From: CAYSCX01 sp964429575
Lineage (GTDB): Bacteria; Desulfobacterota; Binatia; Binatales; Binataceae
NCBI GenBank assembly: GCA_964429575.1
Contig: CAYSCX010000011.1
Span: 1-64,000 of the forward strand
Direction of reading: 5' to 3'
DNA: 64,000 nucleotides
Shown: positions 1 to 9,382 of the stretch, piece after piece
Layout of the letters: each line of letters starts with the position of its first letter
Position numbering within the stretch: the first letter of the stretch is position 1
Program-made: the position numbers and the translations under genes
Notes under the pieces: model-generated
Databases searched by the model: none
What the model saw: the letters and a program-made list of their open reading frames with translations, nothing else
Told to the model about the DNA's origin: nothing

Positions 1-1033
1 TCCGCTCCCAATCCTTGTCTTCCAGACATCCGAACACGAGCCGCGGGCGCACGTCGTGGCCGAGCTCCACTTCGATCGTCTCGAGCAGCGCCGCGACACT
101 GAGCGGATTGTGTGCGCAGTCGAGCACCACCAACGGCCGCTGCGACACCACCTCGAAGCGCCCCGGCCAGGCGACCTCGGCAAGCCCGCGACGAATATGC
201 GCCTCGTCGATCTTCCAGCCCAGCGCACGCATCGCTTCAATCGCCGCGAGCGCAATGGCCGCATTCTCCTGCTGACACGGCCCTTTGAGAGCGATTTCGA
301 CGCCGTCGAGCGACAGCCCAAGCCCTCGATAATCCAGGCGGTGCTCACGCGGATGCGGAGTGTAGAAGAAATCGCGATCGAGCATCCGCACCGGCGAGCG
401 CCGTTGCTGCGCGATCGAAGCGAGTGTCACGCGCGCATCGGGCTCGCGTGCGCCAACCACCACCGGTACTTCGGGCTTGATGATGCCGCCCTTCTCGGCA
501 GCGATCGCCGAAATTGTGTAGCCGAGATACTCAACGTGGTCGAACCCGATCGGCGTGATGACGCTGAGCAGCGGATGAACGACGTTGGTCGAGTCGAGCC
601 GTCCGCCGAGCCCGGTCTCGATGATCGCGATATCCACCTTCGCTTCGGCGAAGTAGAGAAACATCATCGCGACCGTGAACTCGAAAAACGTGAGCGCCAA
701 TCCTGCGTGGTCGTAGATTGCGCGGAGCTTCTCGATGTAATCGAGCAGTAGCGCAGCAGGAATCTCGCCGCCGTCGACGCGCGTCCGCTCCGCCAGGTTG
801 ACCAAGTGCGGCTTGGTATAGAGTCCGACGCGCAAGCCCGCGGCGCGAAGACACGCGTCGAGCATCGCGCAGACCGACCCCTTGCCCTTGGTTCCCGCGA
901 CGTGAACCGCATTGAGACGAAGATGTGGATCGCCGATGTGCGCGAGCGCCTGCTCCATGCGCTCGAGCTTGTAGATCTCGCCCCGCGCCTCCAGCGAATA
1001 GAGCCATTCGAGCGTGCGAGTCAGCCGTTCCAT
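1..1033 (-). CDS. folC: Bifunctional folylpolyglutamate/dihydrofolate synthase, 3' end cut by window edge
   Basis: Adds glutamate to folates (and to dihydropteroate in bifunctional enzymes) in the cytoplasm. I translated this frame by hand from the ATG whose complement is at 1031-1033. It begins MERLTRTLEWLYSLEARG and shows the Mur-ligase-type P-loop GTKGKGSVCAML, the motif TGLGGRLDSTNVV, then GRFEVV and DCAHNP, in FolC order. The stop lies left of the window, so the C-terminal part is missing. It is the last visible gene of the trp-accD-folC string, 68 bases after accD, an order common in proteobacteria. Family assignment is secure; whether it also has dihydrofolate synthase activity is not decidable here. 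Confidence 0.93.
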   Translation of the reverse strand, partial: MERLTRTLEWLYSLEARGEIYKLERMEQALAHIGDPHLRLNAVHVAGTKGKGSVCAMLDACLRAAGLRVGLYTKPHLVNLAERTRVDGGEIPAALLLDYIEKLRAIYDHAGLALTFFEFTVAMMFLYFAEAKVDIAIIETGLGGRLDSTNVVHPLLSVITPIGFDHVEYLGYTISAIAAEKGGIIKPEVPVVVGAREPDARVTLASIAQQRRSPVRMLDRDFFYTPHPREHRLDYRGLGLSLDGVEIALKGPCQQENAAIALAAIEAMRALGWKIDEAHIRRGLAEVAWPGRFEVVSQRPLVVLDCAHNPLSVAALLETIEVELGHDVRPRLVFGCLEDKDWER

Positions 1034-1101
1034 CCGCGCCCAAGTCTAGCGACGCTGTCCGCGCCGAGAAAGCGCAATCAGCATCGTCGTCGCGACGATT
1101 G

Positions 1102-1962
1102 CTACTTTCGCGCCGGGCGCCGGGATTCCGCCGCACGCGCCCGCGGCCGATGCAGCATTGCGAGCAGCCGCCCCAGCGTTGGCCGCATCTGCTGCCGATG
1201 CACGATCGCGTCGAGCATCCCGTGAGCGAACAGGAATTCCGCGCGCTGAAAGTCGTCGGGAAGCTGTTGCTTGGTGGTCTGCTCGATTACCCGGCGTCCG
1301 GCGAAACCGATCAATGCGCCCGGCTCCGCAATATTGAGATCGCCGAGCATCGAAAACGACGCCGCAACGCCACCCGTGGTCGGATCGCACAGCACCGAGA
1401 TGTAAGGCAGCCGCGCATCGCGCAGACGTCCGATGGCAGCCGACACTTTCGCCATCTGCATCAGCGATAGCGCACCCTCCTGCATTCGTGCGCCGCCCGA
1501 CGCGGAGAACACCACCGCTGGCAGTCGTTTCGTGACCGCGTGATCGAACATCTTCGCGAGCTTCTCGCCCACCACGATGCCCATGCTTCCGCCCATGAAC
1601 TCGAAATCCATGATTCCGAGCGCGACCCGATGTTCCTCGATCTTTCCGGTGCCCACCACTACCGCGTCGGTGCGACCGCTCTGCCGGCGCGCCTGTTCGA
1701 TTCGCTCCGGATACGTTTTCGAATCGACGAACTTCAGCGGATCTCCCACCGCGAGGTCCTCAAACATCTCGCGCCAGGCGCCGCGGTCAACTGTGATCGC
1801 CAGCCGCTGGCTCACGGTGAGGCGGTTGTGATGTTCGCACTTGGGACAGACGTTGAGGTTGCGCTCGACTTCCTTGCGATAGGATATCTCGCGGCACTTA
1901 GGGCACTTCAGCCAGATGTCGTCCGACTGCGCGGGTCGTTCCGTTTGAACTCGCTCAGCCAT
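1102..1962 (-). CDS. accD: Acetyl-CoA carboxylase carboxyltransferase subunit beta
   Basis: Beta half of the carboxyltransferase that moves carboxyl from biotin to acetyl-CoA, making malonyl-CoA for fatty acid synthesis; partners are AccA, AccB and AccC, not in this window. The protein has 286 residues, the usual size. A four-cysteine zinc ribbon is visible at C20, C23, C39 and C42 (CPKC...CPKC), followed by the crotonase-fold core with FMGGSMG, SGGARMQEG and PTTGGVAASF. Its start overlaps the trpA stop by 8 bases (ATGGCTGA), suggesting translational coupling. An Arg/Ala-rich tail after residue 265 looks unstructured. Confidence 0.96.
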   Translation of the reverse strand: MAERVQTERPAQSDDIWLKCPKCREISYRKEVERNLNVCPKCEHHNRLTVSQRLAITVDRGAWREMFEDLAVGDPLKFVDSKTYPERIEQARRQSGRTDAVVVGTGKIEEHRVALGIMDFEFMGGSMGIVVGEKLAKMFDHAVTKRLPAVVFSASGGARMQEGALSLMQMAKVSAAIGRLRDARLPYISVLCDPTTGGVAASFSMLGDLNIAEPGALIGFAGRRVIEQTTKQQLPDDFQRAEFLFAHGMLDAIVHRQQMRPTLGRLLAMLHRPRARAAESRRPARK

Positions 1963-2809
1963 TGGCTTTGGCTTCCATCGCCGTGTTGTGCGCCGACGCG
2001 CGCGCCGCGCGCATCGCGTCCTTCATCGCGCCGACCAGCCCGCCCACCGCGTCAACCATCGCGTCGGACTTGCCGTACCGCTCGATGATTAGTGAAATCG
2101 CACTGCCCACCACCACAGCGTCCGCAATCTTCGCAACCTCGGCCGCGTGCTCGGGCTTCGAGATACCAAAGCCGACACCAACCGGCAGATTGGTAACGCT
2201 CTTCAACGCACGGACGTGCTGCTCGAGGTCCGCGCCGAGCGTCGCGCGCGCGCCCGTCACTCCCGTCACCGAAACGTAGTAGAGAAACCCGCTTGCGTGG
2301 CGCGCAATCTTGCGGCTTCGCTCGATTGGCGTGGTCGGCGCGAGCAACCGAATCACGTCGAGCCCCGCGGCGCGCGCCGGCCGATCGAGTTCGCCGCTCT
2401 CCTCCGGCGGCAAATCGACGGCGAGGATTCCATCCACACCCGCCTTTGCCGCATCGGCGCAAAGCTGCTCACAACCGTAGTGATAAAAGGGGTTGTAATA
2501 TCCAAACAATATCAGCGGAATCTCGGTTTCGCGCCTCAGATCCGCTACCAGTGACAAGATGGCCGCTAGCGACCCTCCCGATGCGAGTCCGCGCGCGAGC
2601 GCCCGCTGGTTCGCCGGACCGTCGGCCATCGGATCGGAAAACGGCACGCCCAGTTCAATTATGTCGGCGCCGCGCCTCTCCAATTCGAGCACGAGGCGCC
2701 GCGTGTGATCGAGGTCAGGATCGCCCGCGACTATGAATGGAATCAGCGCAGCCTCGTTGCGCGCGCGCAGCTCACGAAACTTGGCAGCAATTCTTCCGCC
2801 GCGCGCCAT
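1955..2809 (-). CDS. trpA: Tryptophan synthase alpha subunit
   Basis: Splits indole-3-glycerol phosphate into indole and glyceraldehyde-3-phosphate; indole is channelled to TrpB. The 284-residue TIM barrel has IELGVPFSDPMADGP with the catalytic Asp, the AGVDGILAVDLPPEE stretch and the phosphate-binding GFGISKPEHA region near residues 210-220. Only 2 bases separate it from the trpB stop, and its own stop overlaps accD, so it sits deep in the trp operon. Length and motifs are typical and nothing is missing. Confidence 0.97.
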   Translation of the reverse strand: MARGGRIAAKFRELRARNEAALIPFIVAGDPDLDHTRRLVLELERRGADIIELGVPFSDPMADGPANQRALARGLASGGSLAAILSLVADLRRETEIPLILFGYYNPFYHYGCEQLCADAAKAGVDGILAVDLPPEESGELDRPARAAGLDVIRLLAPTTPIERSRKIARHASGFLYYVSVTGVTGARATLGADLEQHVRALKSVTNLPVGVGFGISKPEHAAEVAKIADAVVVGSAISLIIERYGKSDAMVDAVGGLVGAMKDAMRAARASAHNTAMEAKANG

Positions 2810-2811
2810 CG

Positions 2812-4005
2812 CTACACCGTCACCCCGAATTGGCGCGCCAACGTGTGCATGTCCTTGTCGCCGCGGCCCGACAGGTTGACGATTATGATCTGTTCCTTGG
2901 CCAGTGCCGGCGCGGTCTTGATCGCCTGTGCGACCGCGTGCGCACTTTCGAGCGCCGGAATTATGCCTTCGGTTTCGGACAACACTTTCAGCGCATCGAG
3001 CGCTTCCGCGTCGGTCGCGGCAAGGTACGTCGCGCGTCCGCTGTCCTTTAGAAAGCTATGCTCGGGTCCGACGCCCGGGTAATCGAGCCCGGCCGCGATC
3101 GAGTGCGTCTCGCGAATCTGTCCGAGTTCATCTTGCAGCAGGTAAGTCCGGCTGCCGTGGAGCACTCCGATGCTCCCTTGATTGAGCGTAGCTGCGTGTT
3201 GCGGGCCGCCCAGCCCGAGACCCGCCGCCTCGACGCCGATCATCTTCACCGACGCGTCGTTGATGAACGGATGGAAAAGACCGATCGCGTTGGAGCCACC
3301 GTTGACGCATGCAATCAGCAAGTCGGGCAGGCGCCCTTGGGCCTTGACGATCTGTTTTCTCGCCTCGCGGCCGATGACCGACTGAAAGTCTCGCACGATC
3401 ATCGGGTACGGATGCGGTCCCGCGGTCGAGCCTATGAGATAGTAGGTCGTGCTCACCGTCGCGATCCAGTCGCGGAGCGCCTCGTTGAGTGCGTCCTTGA
3501 GACTCTTGCTGCCTGCATCGACCGGCGTCACTTTCGCGCCAAGCAGCTTCATCCGAAACACGTTGAGCGCCTGCCGCTCGACGTCGAGCGTCCCCATAAA
3601 TACTTCGCACTGGCGGCGCAGCAGCGCCGCCATGGTCGCCGTCGCGACCCCGTGCTGCCCTGCGCCGGTCTCCGCGGTGATTCGCTCCTTGCCCATCCGC
3701 TTGGCAAGCAGCGACTGCCCGAGTGCGTTGTTAATCTTGTGCGCGCCGGTGTGACATAGATCCTCGCGCTTGAGGTAAATCTTCGCGCCGCCAAGCTTCG
3801 CGGTGAGATTGACGGCGAGGTAAAGCGGCGTCGGCCGTCCCACATAGTCGCGCGAGTAATTTGCGAGTTCCTTCTTGAACTTCGGATCGCGCCGCGCGTC
3901 CTTGTACGCGCGCTCCAACTCGAACAACGCGGGCATCAACGTCTCGGCGACGTATCGCCCGCCGTAACTCCCGTAGTGTCCGGTCCGGTCAGGCAGATTT
4001 TGCAT
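2812..4005 (-). CDS. trpB: Tryptophan synthase beta subunit
   Basis: PLP enzyme condensing indole with serine to give tryptophan, in complex with TrpA. The internal ATG at 4005 (MQNLPDRTGHYGSYGG) is preferred over an upstream in-frame ATG at 4077: family members start here, an AGGAG lies 11 bases upstream, and the longer form would overlap trpF by 89 bases. This gives 397 residues, the normal length. HTGAHKINNALGQ holds the PLP lysine, and GGSNAIG the phosphate-binding loop. It overlaps the trpF 3' end by 17 bases. Confidence 0.97.
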   Translation of the reverse strand: MQNLPDRTGHYGSYGGRYVAETLMPALFELERAYKDARRDPKFKKELANYSRDYVGRPTPLYLAVNLTAKLGGAKIYLKREDLCHTGAHKINNALGQSLLAKRMGKERITAETGAGQHGVATATMAALLRRQCEVFMGTLDVERQALNVFRMKLLGAKVTPVDAGSKSLKDALNEALRDWIATVSTTYYLIGSTAGPHPYPMIVRDFQSVIGREARKQIVKAQGRLPDLLIACVNGGSNAIGLFHPFINDASVKMIGVEAAGLGLGGPQHAATLNQGSIGVLHGSRTYLLQDELGQIRETHSIAAGLDYPGVGPEHSFLKDSGRATYLAATDAEALDALKVLSETEGIIPALESAHAVAQAIKTAPALAKEQIIIVNLSGRGDKDMHTLARQFGVTV

Positions 4006-4597
4006 TGCGAATGAAGCTCCTGAGCTTCGCGCGATCTTTGATTCCAGGCTGAGATTCGACGCCGCTGGCGACGTCAACTGCGTACGGATGGAGCGCCGCG
4101 GCCGCCGCGACGTTCACCGCATTCAAGCCGCCGGAGATAAACGCGCGGCTCAGATCGCAGCCGTTCAAGTCCGCAAGCCGACGCGCGCGCCCGGTGCCGC
4201 CGTAGAGCTTCGAGTCGAAAGTATCGAGCAGCACGAAGTCGGCGCGGGTGTGTTTGATCGCATCGAGATGTTCACTCGCGCGAAGCCTGAGCGCGCGAAT
4301 CACCGGCACTGGCCACCCCGCAAGCGCGCTCTCGTCTTCATCGCCGTGGAACTGGATGAGGTCCAGCTTCAGGACCGCGACGCGTTCTTCGATGAAATCA
4401 CGCGCAGCGTTGACAAACACTCCGACCAACTTTGCGCGCCCACCGATCGCGTCACGAATCTCTCGCGCACGCTGGAGCGTGATACAGCGCGGGCTCGGCG
4501 CGTGGAAATTGAGCCCCACCATGTCGGCGGCGAGCTGCACCGCCGCCTCCGCATCCTGAACTCGCGTCACGCCGCAGATTTTCACTTTCACCGTCAT
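3989..4597 (-). CDS. trpF: Phosphoribosylanthranilate isomerase
   Basis: Amadori rearrangement of phosphoribosylanthranilate to CdRP, the fourth step of tryptophan synthesis. The 202-residue single-domain barrel opens with VKICGVTR, where the Cys is the catalytic base, then VGLNFHAPSPR and the IQFHGDED strand. The catalytic Asp is in LLDTFD, and SGGLNAVNV gives phosphate binding. It is a stand-alone gene, not fused to trpC. Its ATG overlaps the trpC stop in an ATGA quartet. Confidence 0.95.
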   Translation of the reverse strand: MTVKVKICGVTRVQDAEAAVQLAADMVGLNFHAPSPRCITLQRAREIRDAIGGRAKLVGVFVNAARDFIEERVAVLKLDLIQFHGDEDESALAGWPVPVIRALRLRASEHLDAIKHTRADFVLLDTFDSKLYGGTGRARRLADLNGCDLSRAFISGGLNAVNVAAAAALHPYAVDVASGVESQPGIKDRAKLRSFIRNAKSA

Positions 4598-5400
4598 CGC
4601 GCCGCCCGGTGGCCCGGCGTGTCCAGCGCACTCGTCAATTCGAGCAGCGTGGCCCCCGGCCTGCGATCTTTGAGCAGGCTCTCGCCGACCAGGAATCCGC
4701 GCGCGCCGGCGCGATCCAGCCGCCGAATGTCATCGGCAGCGTCGATTCCACTCTCCGCAACAATCAGCGCGCCGCCTTGATAGCCGGCGAGCAAGCGCTC
4801 CGTGACCGCGAGATCGGTCACGAAAGTGTGAAGGTCGCGGTGGTTGATTCCGATCAGCTCGCAATTGAGCCGGCGCGCCAGCGCGAACTCATTCGCATCG
4901 TGCACCTCGACCAGCGCCGCCATTTTCAGTTCGCCCGAGAGCGCCGCAAGATCGCGTAACTCTCTCTCTTGGAGCATCGCCGCGATCAGGAGCACGCAGT
5001 CCGCGCCCGCCTCGCGCGCTTCGTAGAGCTGATACGGATCGAAGATGAAGTCCTTGCGCAGCAGCGGAAGTTCGACGGCGGTGCGCACCGCGCGCAGATC
5101 ATCGAGACTGCCCTTGAAGTGGCGGTCGGTGAGCACTGATATCGCGGCTGCACCATCCGCCGCGTACTCGCGCGCGACAGTTGCCGGATCGAGGTTCACA
5201 AAGATGTCGCCCTTGCTCGGCGACGCCCGCTTGATTTCCGCGATGATCGCCGGACGTCTCGCGCGAAGCGCCGCAGTGAAGTCCCGAGCCGGCGGCGCAT
5301 TCCTGGCGGCGGCGATAAGTTTCTCGATGGGCGCCGCCAGTTTTGCGGCGCGCAGCTCATCGCGCTTTGCGGCGAAGATGCGATCCAGAATCGAACTCAT
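4594..5400 (-). CDS. trpC: Indole-3-glycerol phosphate synthase
   Basis: Closes the indole ring by decarboxylating CdRP to indole-3-glycerol phosphate. It has 268 residues, with IIAEIKRASPSKG carrying catalytic Glu and Lys near residues 54-60, PLLRKDFIFDPYQ in the middle, LIGINHRDLHTF and VAESGIDAADDIRRL towards the C terminus. Both ends overlap neighbouring trp genes by 4 bases, so it is translated as part of the operon. Confidence 0.96.
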   Translation of the reverse strand: MSSILDRIFAAKRDELRAAKLAAPIEKLIAAARNAPPARDFTAALRARRPAIIAEIKRASPSKGDIFVNLDPATVAREYAADGAAAISVLTDRHFKGSLDDLRAVRTAVELPLLRKDFIFDPYQLYEAREAGADCVLLIAAMLQERELRDLAALSGELKMAALVEVHDANEFALARRLNCELIGINHRDLHTFVTDLAVTERLLAGYQGGALIVAESGIDAADDIRRLDRAGARGFLVGESLLKDRRPGATLLELTSALDTPGHRAAR

Positions 5401-6436
5401 CTGGCGATCTCCGCGGATTGTTCGTCGCGGCTTGCCCGAGCAAGCTCATCGAGCACCGCAAGCGCCTTGCCCGACCGGATTACGCCGCGCGCGGCGTCGA
5501 TTCCCCCGGCGAGCGTCGCCGCCTTGCCGCCCACATATATCGCCGCGCCGCCGTTGAGCGCGAGTGCGTGATGCGCCGCCGTGTCGCCCGCCACCAATGC
5601 CCCGCGCAGCATCATCGCAGCGCCCGCCGCGTCGTCCACTTTGACCGATGCTCCCTCTAACAGTGCGATTCCAAATTGACGGGGCTCGATCTCGTATTCG
5701 CGGACCGCTGCGCCGCGACGCACCTCCGCAATGTGGGTCGGCGCGACGACGGAAATCTCATCGACTCCATCATTGCCGCGAACCACCATCGCGTGTTCGA
5801 CGTCGAGCGCGGCCAGCACGTCCGCAACGCGACGGACCAGGCGCGGATCCGCGACGCCGACGAGCCTGCGCTTCGGCACGGCCGGGTTGCAGAGCGGGCC
5901 GGCGAGGTTGAACAGCGTACGCGTCGCGAGTGCGCGCCGAAGCGGTGCGAAACGCGCCAGCGCCGGTTGGTAGGCCGGCGCGAAGATGAAACACATGCCT
6001 GCGCGCTTGAGGCATCGCGCGAGGCCGTCGGGATCGCAATCGATTCTCACGCCTTCGTGCTCCAGAACGTCAGCTCCGCCCACTTTACCGCTGATCGCGC
6101 GATTGCCGTGCTTCGCAACCGCGACACCCGCCGCCGCCGCGATCAGCGCCGCGCCGGTGGAGATGTTGAAGGTGTGCGAGTTGTCGCCGCCGGTGCCGGA
6201 CGTATCGAGCAGATCCGTCGTGCCGAATTTCACAGCGCGCGCCCGCCTGAGCATCGCGCGCACCGCACCGGCAAGCTCCTCGGTCGTTTCGCCCTTGAGC
6301 TTGAGCGCAATCAGGAACCCGCCGACCACCGCGTCGGGTACTTCGCCGTCGAGAATCTCGCCGACTGCCGATTCCGCCGCCGCGGCGTCGAGCGATCGCC
6401 CGTCGAGCACGGCGGCAAATGCTTGCTGAATCGCCG

Positions 6437-6440
<4 letters not shown>
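5397..6440 (-). CDS. trpD: Anthranilate phosphoribosyltransferase
   Basis: Transfers phosphoribosyl from PRPP to anthranilate. It has 347 residues, the normal length. The PRPP site GTGGDNSHTFNIST is near residues 85-98, followed by KHGNRAISGKVGGADVLE and, later, HGNDG-type residues VVRGNDGVDEIS. It is a separate gene, not fused to trpG. Four-base overlaps on both sides (trpG upstream, trpC downstream) keep it in the coupled trp cluster. Confidence 0.96.
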
Positions 6441-7021
<581 letters not shown>

Positions 7022-7027
7022 GGCGGC

Positions 7028-8530
7028 TCATCTCCCCGGCGCGGTTTCAAATTCGCGCGCCGCGCTCAGTGCGCGCACCATCGCGCGCGCCTTGTTGACC
7101 GATTCTTCGAACTCCGCGCCGGGATCCGAATCCGCGACGATGCCGCCGCCCGCCTGGATGTATACGCGATTGTTCTTCACCATCAGCGTGCGCAACGCGA
7201 TCGCGGTATCGGTGTTGCCGGTGTAGCTGAAATATCCGACTGCGCCGGCGTAAACACCCCGGCGCACGGATTCGAGCTGATCGATGATCTCCATCGCGCG
7301 AATCTTCGGCGCACCCGACACGGTGCCCTGCGGAAACGTCGCGCGAAACGCGTCGAATGCGTCGCACTCCGGCCTGAGCGTGCCGCGCACGTTCGAGACG
7401 ATGTGCATCACGTGGGAGTACCGCTCGACCACCATGTATTCGGTGACTTGCACGGAACCGATCTCGGATACTCGTCCGACGTCGTTGCGTCCGAGATCGA
7501 CCAGCATCACGTGCTCCGCGCGTTCCTTGGGATCGGCGAGCAGCTCGCGCTCCATCGCCGCGTCGTCCTCGTCGTTGCGTCCGCGCGGCCGGGTGCCCGC
7601 GATCGGACGCAGCGTGATTTCGCGCCCCTCGACACGCACCATCACCTCCGGCGACGCACCGACCAGCGTGTAATCGCCGAGCCGCAGGTAAAACATATAC
7701 GGCGATGGATTGATGGTGCGCAGGCTCCGATAGATGTTGAAAGGATGCGCGGTGAGCGGCGCCTCGAAGCGTTGCGACGGCACCACCTGAATGATGTCGC
7801 CCGCCTTGATGTACTCCTTCGCCTTCTCGACCATCGCCATGTAACCCTCGCGCGTCGTGTTCGACGTGATGGCCGCCTCGAGCGCCGCCGCACCCTCGAG
7901 CCGCGGTGGAATCGCCGGGGCTGACAGCCGCGAGATCATCTCATCGATCTTTGCGCGCGCGCTCTGGTAGGCGGCGTGGGTCGAGCCGTATTCATCCAGC
8001 GCGACATTCGCGATGACGGTGAGCGTCTGCCGCACGTTGTCGAACATCAGCACCGTGTCAGTGAGCATCATGCAGAGGTCCGGCGTGCCAAGGTCGTCCT
8101 CGACCGTTTCGGGAATCCGCTCGAAGCAACGCACGACGTCATATGCGAGGAATCCCACTGCTCCGCCAAAAAATCTCGGCAGGTTCGGCAGCTGCGGCGC
8201 ACGATAGTGCTTCACTTCGCGCCGCAGCTCCTCGAACGCATTATCGACCGGCCGCACTTCGACGCCGCGGCCCGGCCGTAGAATGTCCATGCGTCCAGCG
8301 CGCGCCCGCAGCACCACCGACGGCTCCGATCCGAGGAAGGTGTAGCGTCCCCACTTCTCGCCGCCGCGCACGCTCTCCAACAGGAACCCATAATCGCCGC
8401 GCGCAACCTTGAGAAACGCCGAGACCGGCGTCTCGAGGTCGGCGGCGATTTCGCGCGCGACCGGGATCAGATTGAATCCTTGCGATGCGAGATCGCCAAA
8501 CTCCTTTTCGCCCGGACTAAGCATCGTCAT
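7028..8530 (-). CDS. trpE: Anthranilate synthase component I
   Basis: Converts chorismate to anthranilate with TrpG, the committed and regulated step. It has 500 residues. An N-terminal LLESVRGGEKWGRYTFLG segment near residues 50-67 carries the LLES element known to bind feedback tryptophan. The chorismate-binding half has TRPRGRNDEDD, LVDLGRNDVGRVS and PQGTVSGAPKIRAME. It is the first structural gene of the operon, about 40 bases after the attenuator terminator, so expression is expected to depend on readthrough of that hairpin. Confidence 0.97.
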   Translation of the reverse strand: MTMLSPGEKEFGDLASQGFNLIPVAREIAADLETPVSAFLKVARGDYGFLLESVRGGEKWGRYTFLGSEPSVVLRARAGRMDILRPGRGVEVRPVDNAFEELRREVKHYRAPQLPNLPRFFGGAVGFLAYDVVRCFERIPETVEDDLGTPDLCMMLTDTVLMFDNVRQTLTVIANVALDEYGSTHAAYQSARAKIDEMISRLSAPAIPPRLEGAAALEAAITSNTTREGYMAMVEKAKEYIKAGDIIQVVPSQRFEAPLTAHPFNIYRSLRTINPSPYMFYLRLGDYTLVGASPEVMVRVEGREITLRPIAGTRPRGRNDEDDAAMERELLADPKERAEHVMLVDLGRNDVGRVSEIGSVQVTEYMVVERYSHVMHIVSNVRGTLRPECDAFDAFRATFPQGTVSGAPKIRAMEIIDQLESVRRGVYAGAVGYFSYTGNTDTAIALRTLMVKNNRVYIQAGGGIVADSDPGAEFEESVNKARAMVRALSAAREFETAPGR

Positions 8531-8572
8531 CCAGCTCCTCTGGACTCACGGCGTGCAGCAGGAGCGGCCCTT

Positions 8573-8612
8573 GGAAAAAGAAAAGGGCCGCCGGCACTCG
8601 CCCGCGGCCCTT
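8573..8612 (-). terminator. trp attenuator: intrinsic terminator with competing antiterminator arm
   Basis: On the minus strand a perfect 9-bp stem AAGGGCCGC/GCGGCCCTT (plus coordinates 8604-8612 and 8583-8591, 12-base loop) is followed by a T-rich run (8573-8582). The 5' arm contains GCCGCGGGCG (8599-8608), an exact complement of CGCCCGCGGC in codons 9-12 of the upstream leader peptide (8659-8668). The arm can therefore form either the terminator or an antiterminator. A further AAGGGCCGC (8564-8572) can pair with the terminator 3' arm. The pairings were read directly; the regulatory logic is inferred from known trp attenuators. Confidence 0.85.
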
Positions 8613-8633
8613 GAAATTCCGGTTTTCCTGGTC

Positions 8634-8693
8634 TTACGAAACCGGCGCGCAGGCTGGTGCCGCGGGCGTCTTGCGCCAAATCCACCAAGCCAT
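8634..8693 (-). CDS. trpL: trp leader peptide with clustered Trp codons
   Basis: A 19-residue reading frame, MAWWIWRKTPAAPACAPVS, lies between the trp promoter and trpE. Codons 3, 4 and 6 are TGG, a density expected only of an attenuation leader. A weak GGA lies 7 bases upstream of the ATG. Stalling at the Trp codons would leave codons 9-12 free to pair with the 5' arm of the downstream terminator, letting RNA polymerase into trpE; full translation would favour termination. The stop codon sits in a small CCGGTTT/AAACCGG hairpin. Confidence 0.87.
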   Translation of the reverse strand: MAWWIWRKTPAAPACAPVS

Positions 8694-8724
8694 GCGGGTT
8701 CCGTAGGACATATTGCAGCTCTCA

Positions 8725-8753
8725 AATATCCATACAGCCGCGGGCTCTGTCAA
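8725..8753 (-). promoter_or_regulatory. Sigma-70-type promoter of the trp operon
   Basis: A perfect -35 TTGACA (8748-8753) is followed after 17 bases by GATATT (8725-8730), which matches four of six -10 positions. Transcription would start near 8718, leaving about 25 bases before the trpL ATG. Position relative to the leader peptide makes this the expected operon promoter. No TrpR operator was recognised. Confidence 0.75.
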
Positions 8754-8778
8754 TTGGCCGATTGTGACCAGTGCATCA

Positions 8779-8815
8779 CTAGCAGGCAGCGAGCCCTTTG
8801 CCCGCAGCCTGCTAG
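8779..8815. repeat. CTAGCAGGC...GCCTGCTAG palindrome at the SPOR gene end
   Basis: Perfect 9-base arms (8779-8787, 8807-8815) continue inward with two mismatches to about 15 pairs around a CCTTT-like loop. The SPOR gene stop codon (8812-8814) lies inside the right arm. It probably works as a transcription terminator for argS and the SPOR gene, although no T run follows. The outer arms resemble the palindromes at 19752 and 59659. Confidence 0.6.
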
Positions 8816-9375
8816 AGCGCGTACGCAGATCGATACTCGTCCTTCAATCGCTCCTGCGCGGCGTGCGCATCGGCTTCGCTTGCGAACGGTCCCACGCGCA
8901 CCCGGTACCATTTCTTGCCGTCGATGATCATCTCGACTGTGTATGGCCGATACCCGAGCGCCTTGAGCTTCGTCACCATCTCATCCGCATACGCGCGGTC
9001 CATCGCGCCGCCGATCTGGATGTTGTAGCCCTTGCCCTTCGGCGCCGCCGCAAGTGACGCGGCCGCCGCACCAGGTGAAATCTCTAGGGTCTCCCCCGTA
9101 GTCTTCGACGCCGCCGCACTTGGCGCCGATGCTACCGCAGGCGATGACGCCGCAGCCGCCGCCGACGGCATCGCGTATGGCGACGGCTCGACCGGCGGCG
9201 CGTCGGACGGCGCAGGCGGCAACGGATAGACCGTCGCGAGTTGCGACGGGTCGGGCTGGTTCTGCCGCGCCATTTCGTAGCCCGCGACCATCCCCAGCGC
9301 GAAGACCGCGCCCGACAGCGCCATCAGACCAATCAGGATTACGAATGCCCCGCCGGTTCGAATCTCGAATCGCAT
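8812..9375 (-). CDS. SPOR domain membrane protein
   Basis: SPOR domains bind septal peptidoglycan stripped of stem peptides. This 187-residue protein has a short cytoplasmic start, one transmembrane helix at about residues 11-34, a Pro/Ala/Ser-rich periplasmic linker (about 40-110) and a C-terminal SPOR domain (about 113-187) with YNIQIGGAMDRAYA and WYRVRVGPFASEADA. This is the classical layout of a cell-division-associated bitopic protein. It begins 7 bases after argS, so the two are co-transcribed. No FtsN-specific feature was seen, so the exact role is open. Confidence 0.88.
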   Translation of the reverse strand: MRFEIRTGGAFVILIGLMALSGAVFALGMVAGYEMARQNQPDPSQLATVYPLPPAPSDAPPVEPSPYAMPSAAAAASSPAVASAPSAAASKTTGETLEISPGAAAASLAAAPKGKGYNIQIGGAMDRAYADEMVTKLKALGYRPYTVEMIIDGKKWYRVRVGPFASEADAHAAQERLKDEYRSAYAL

Positions 9376-9382
9376 CCCCGCC

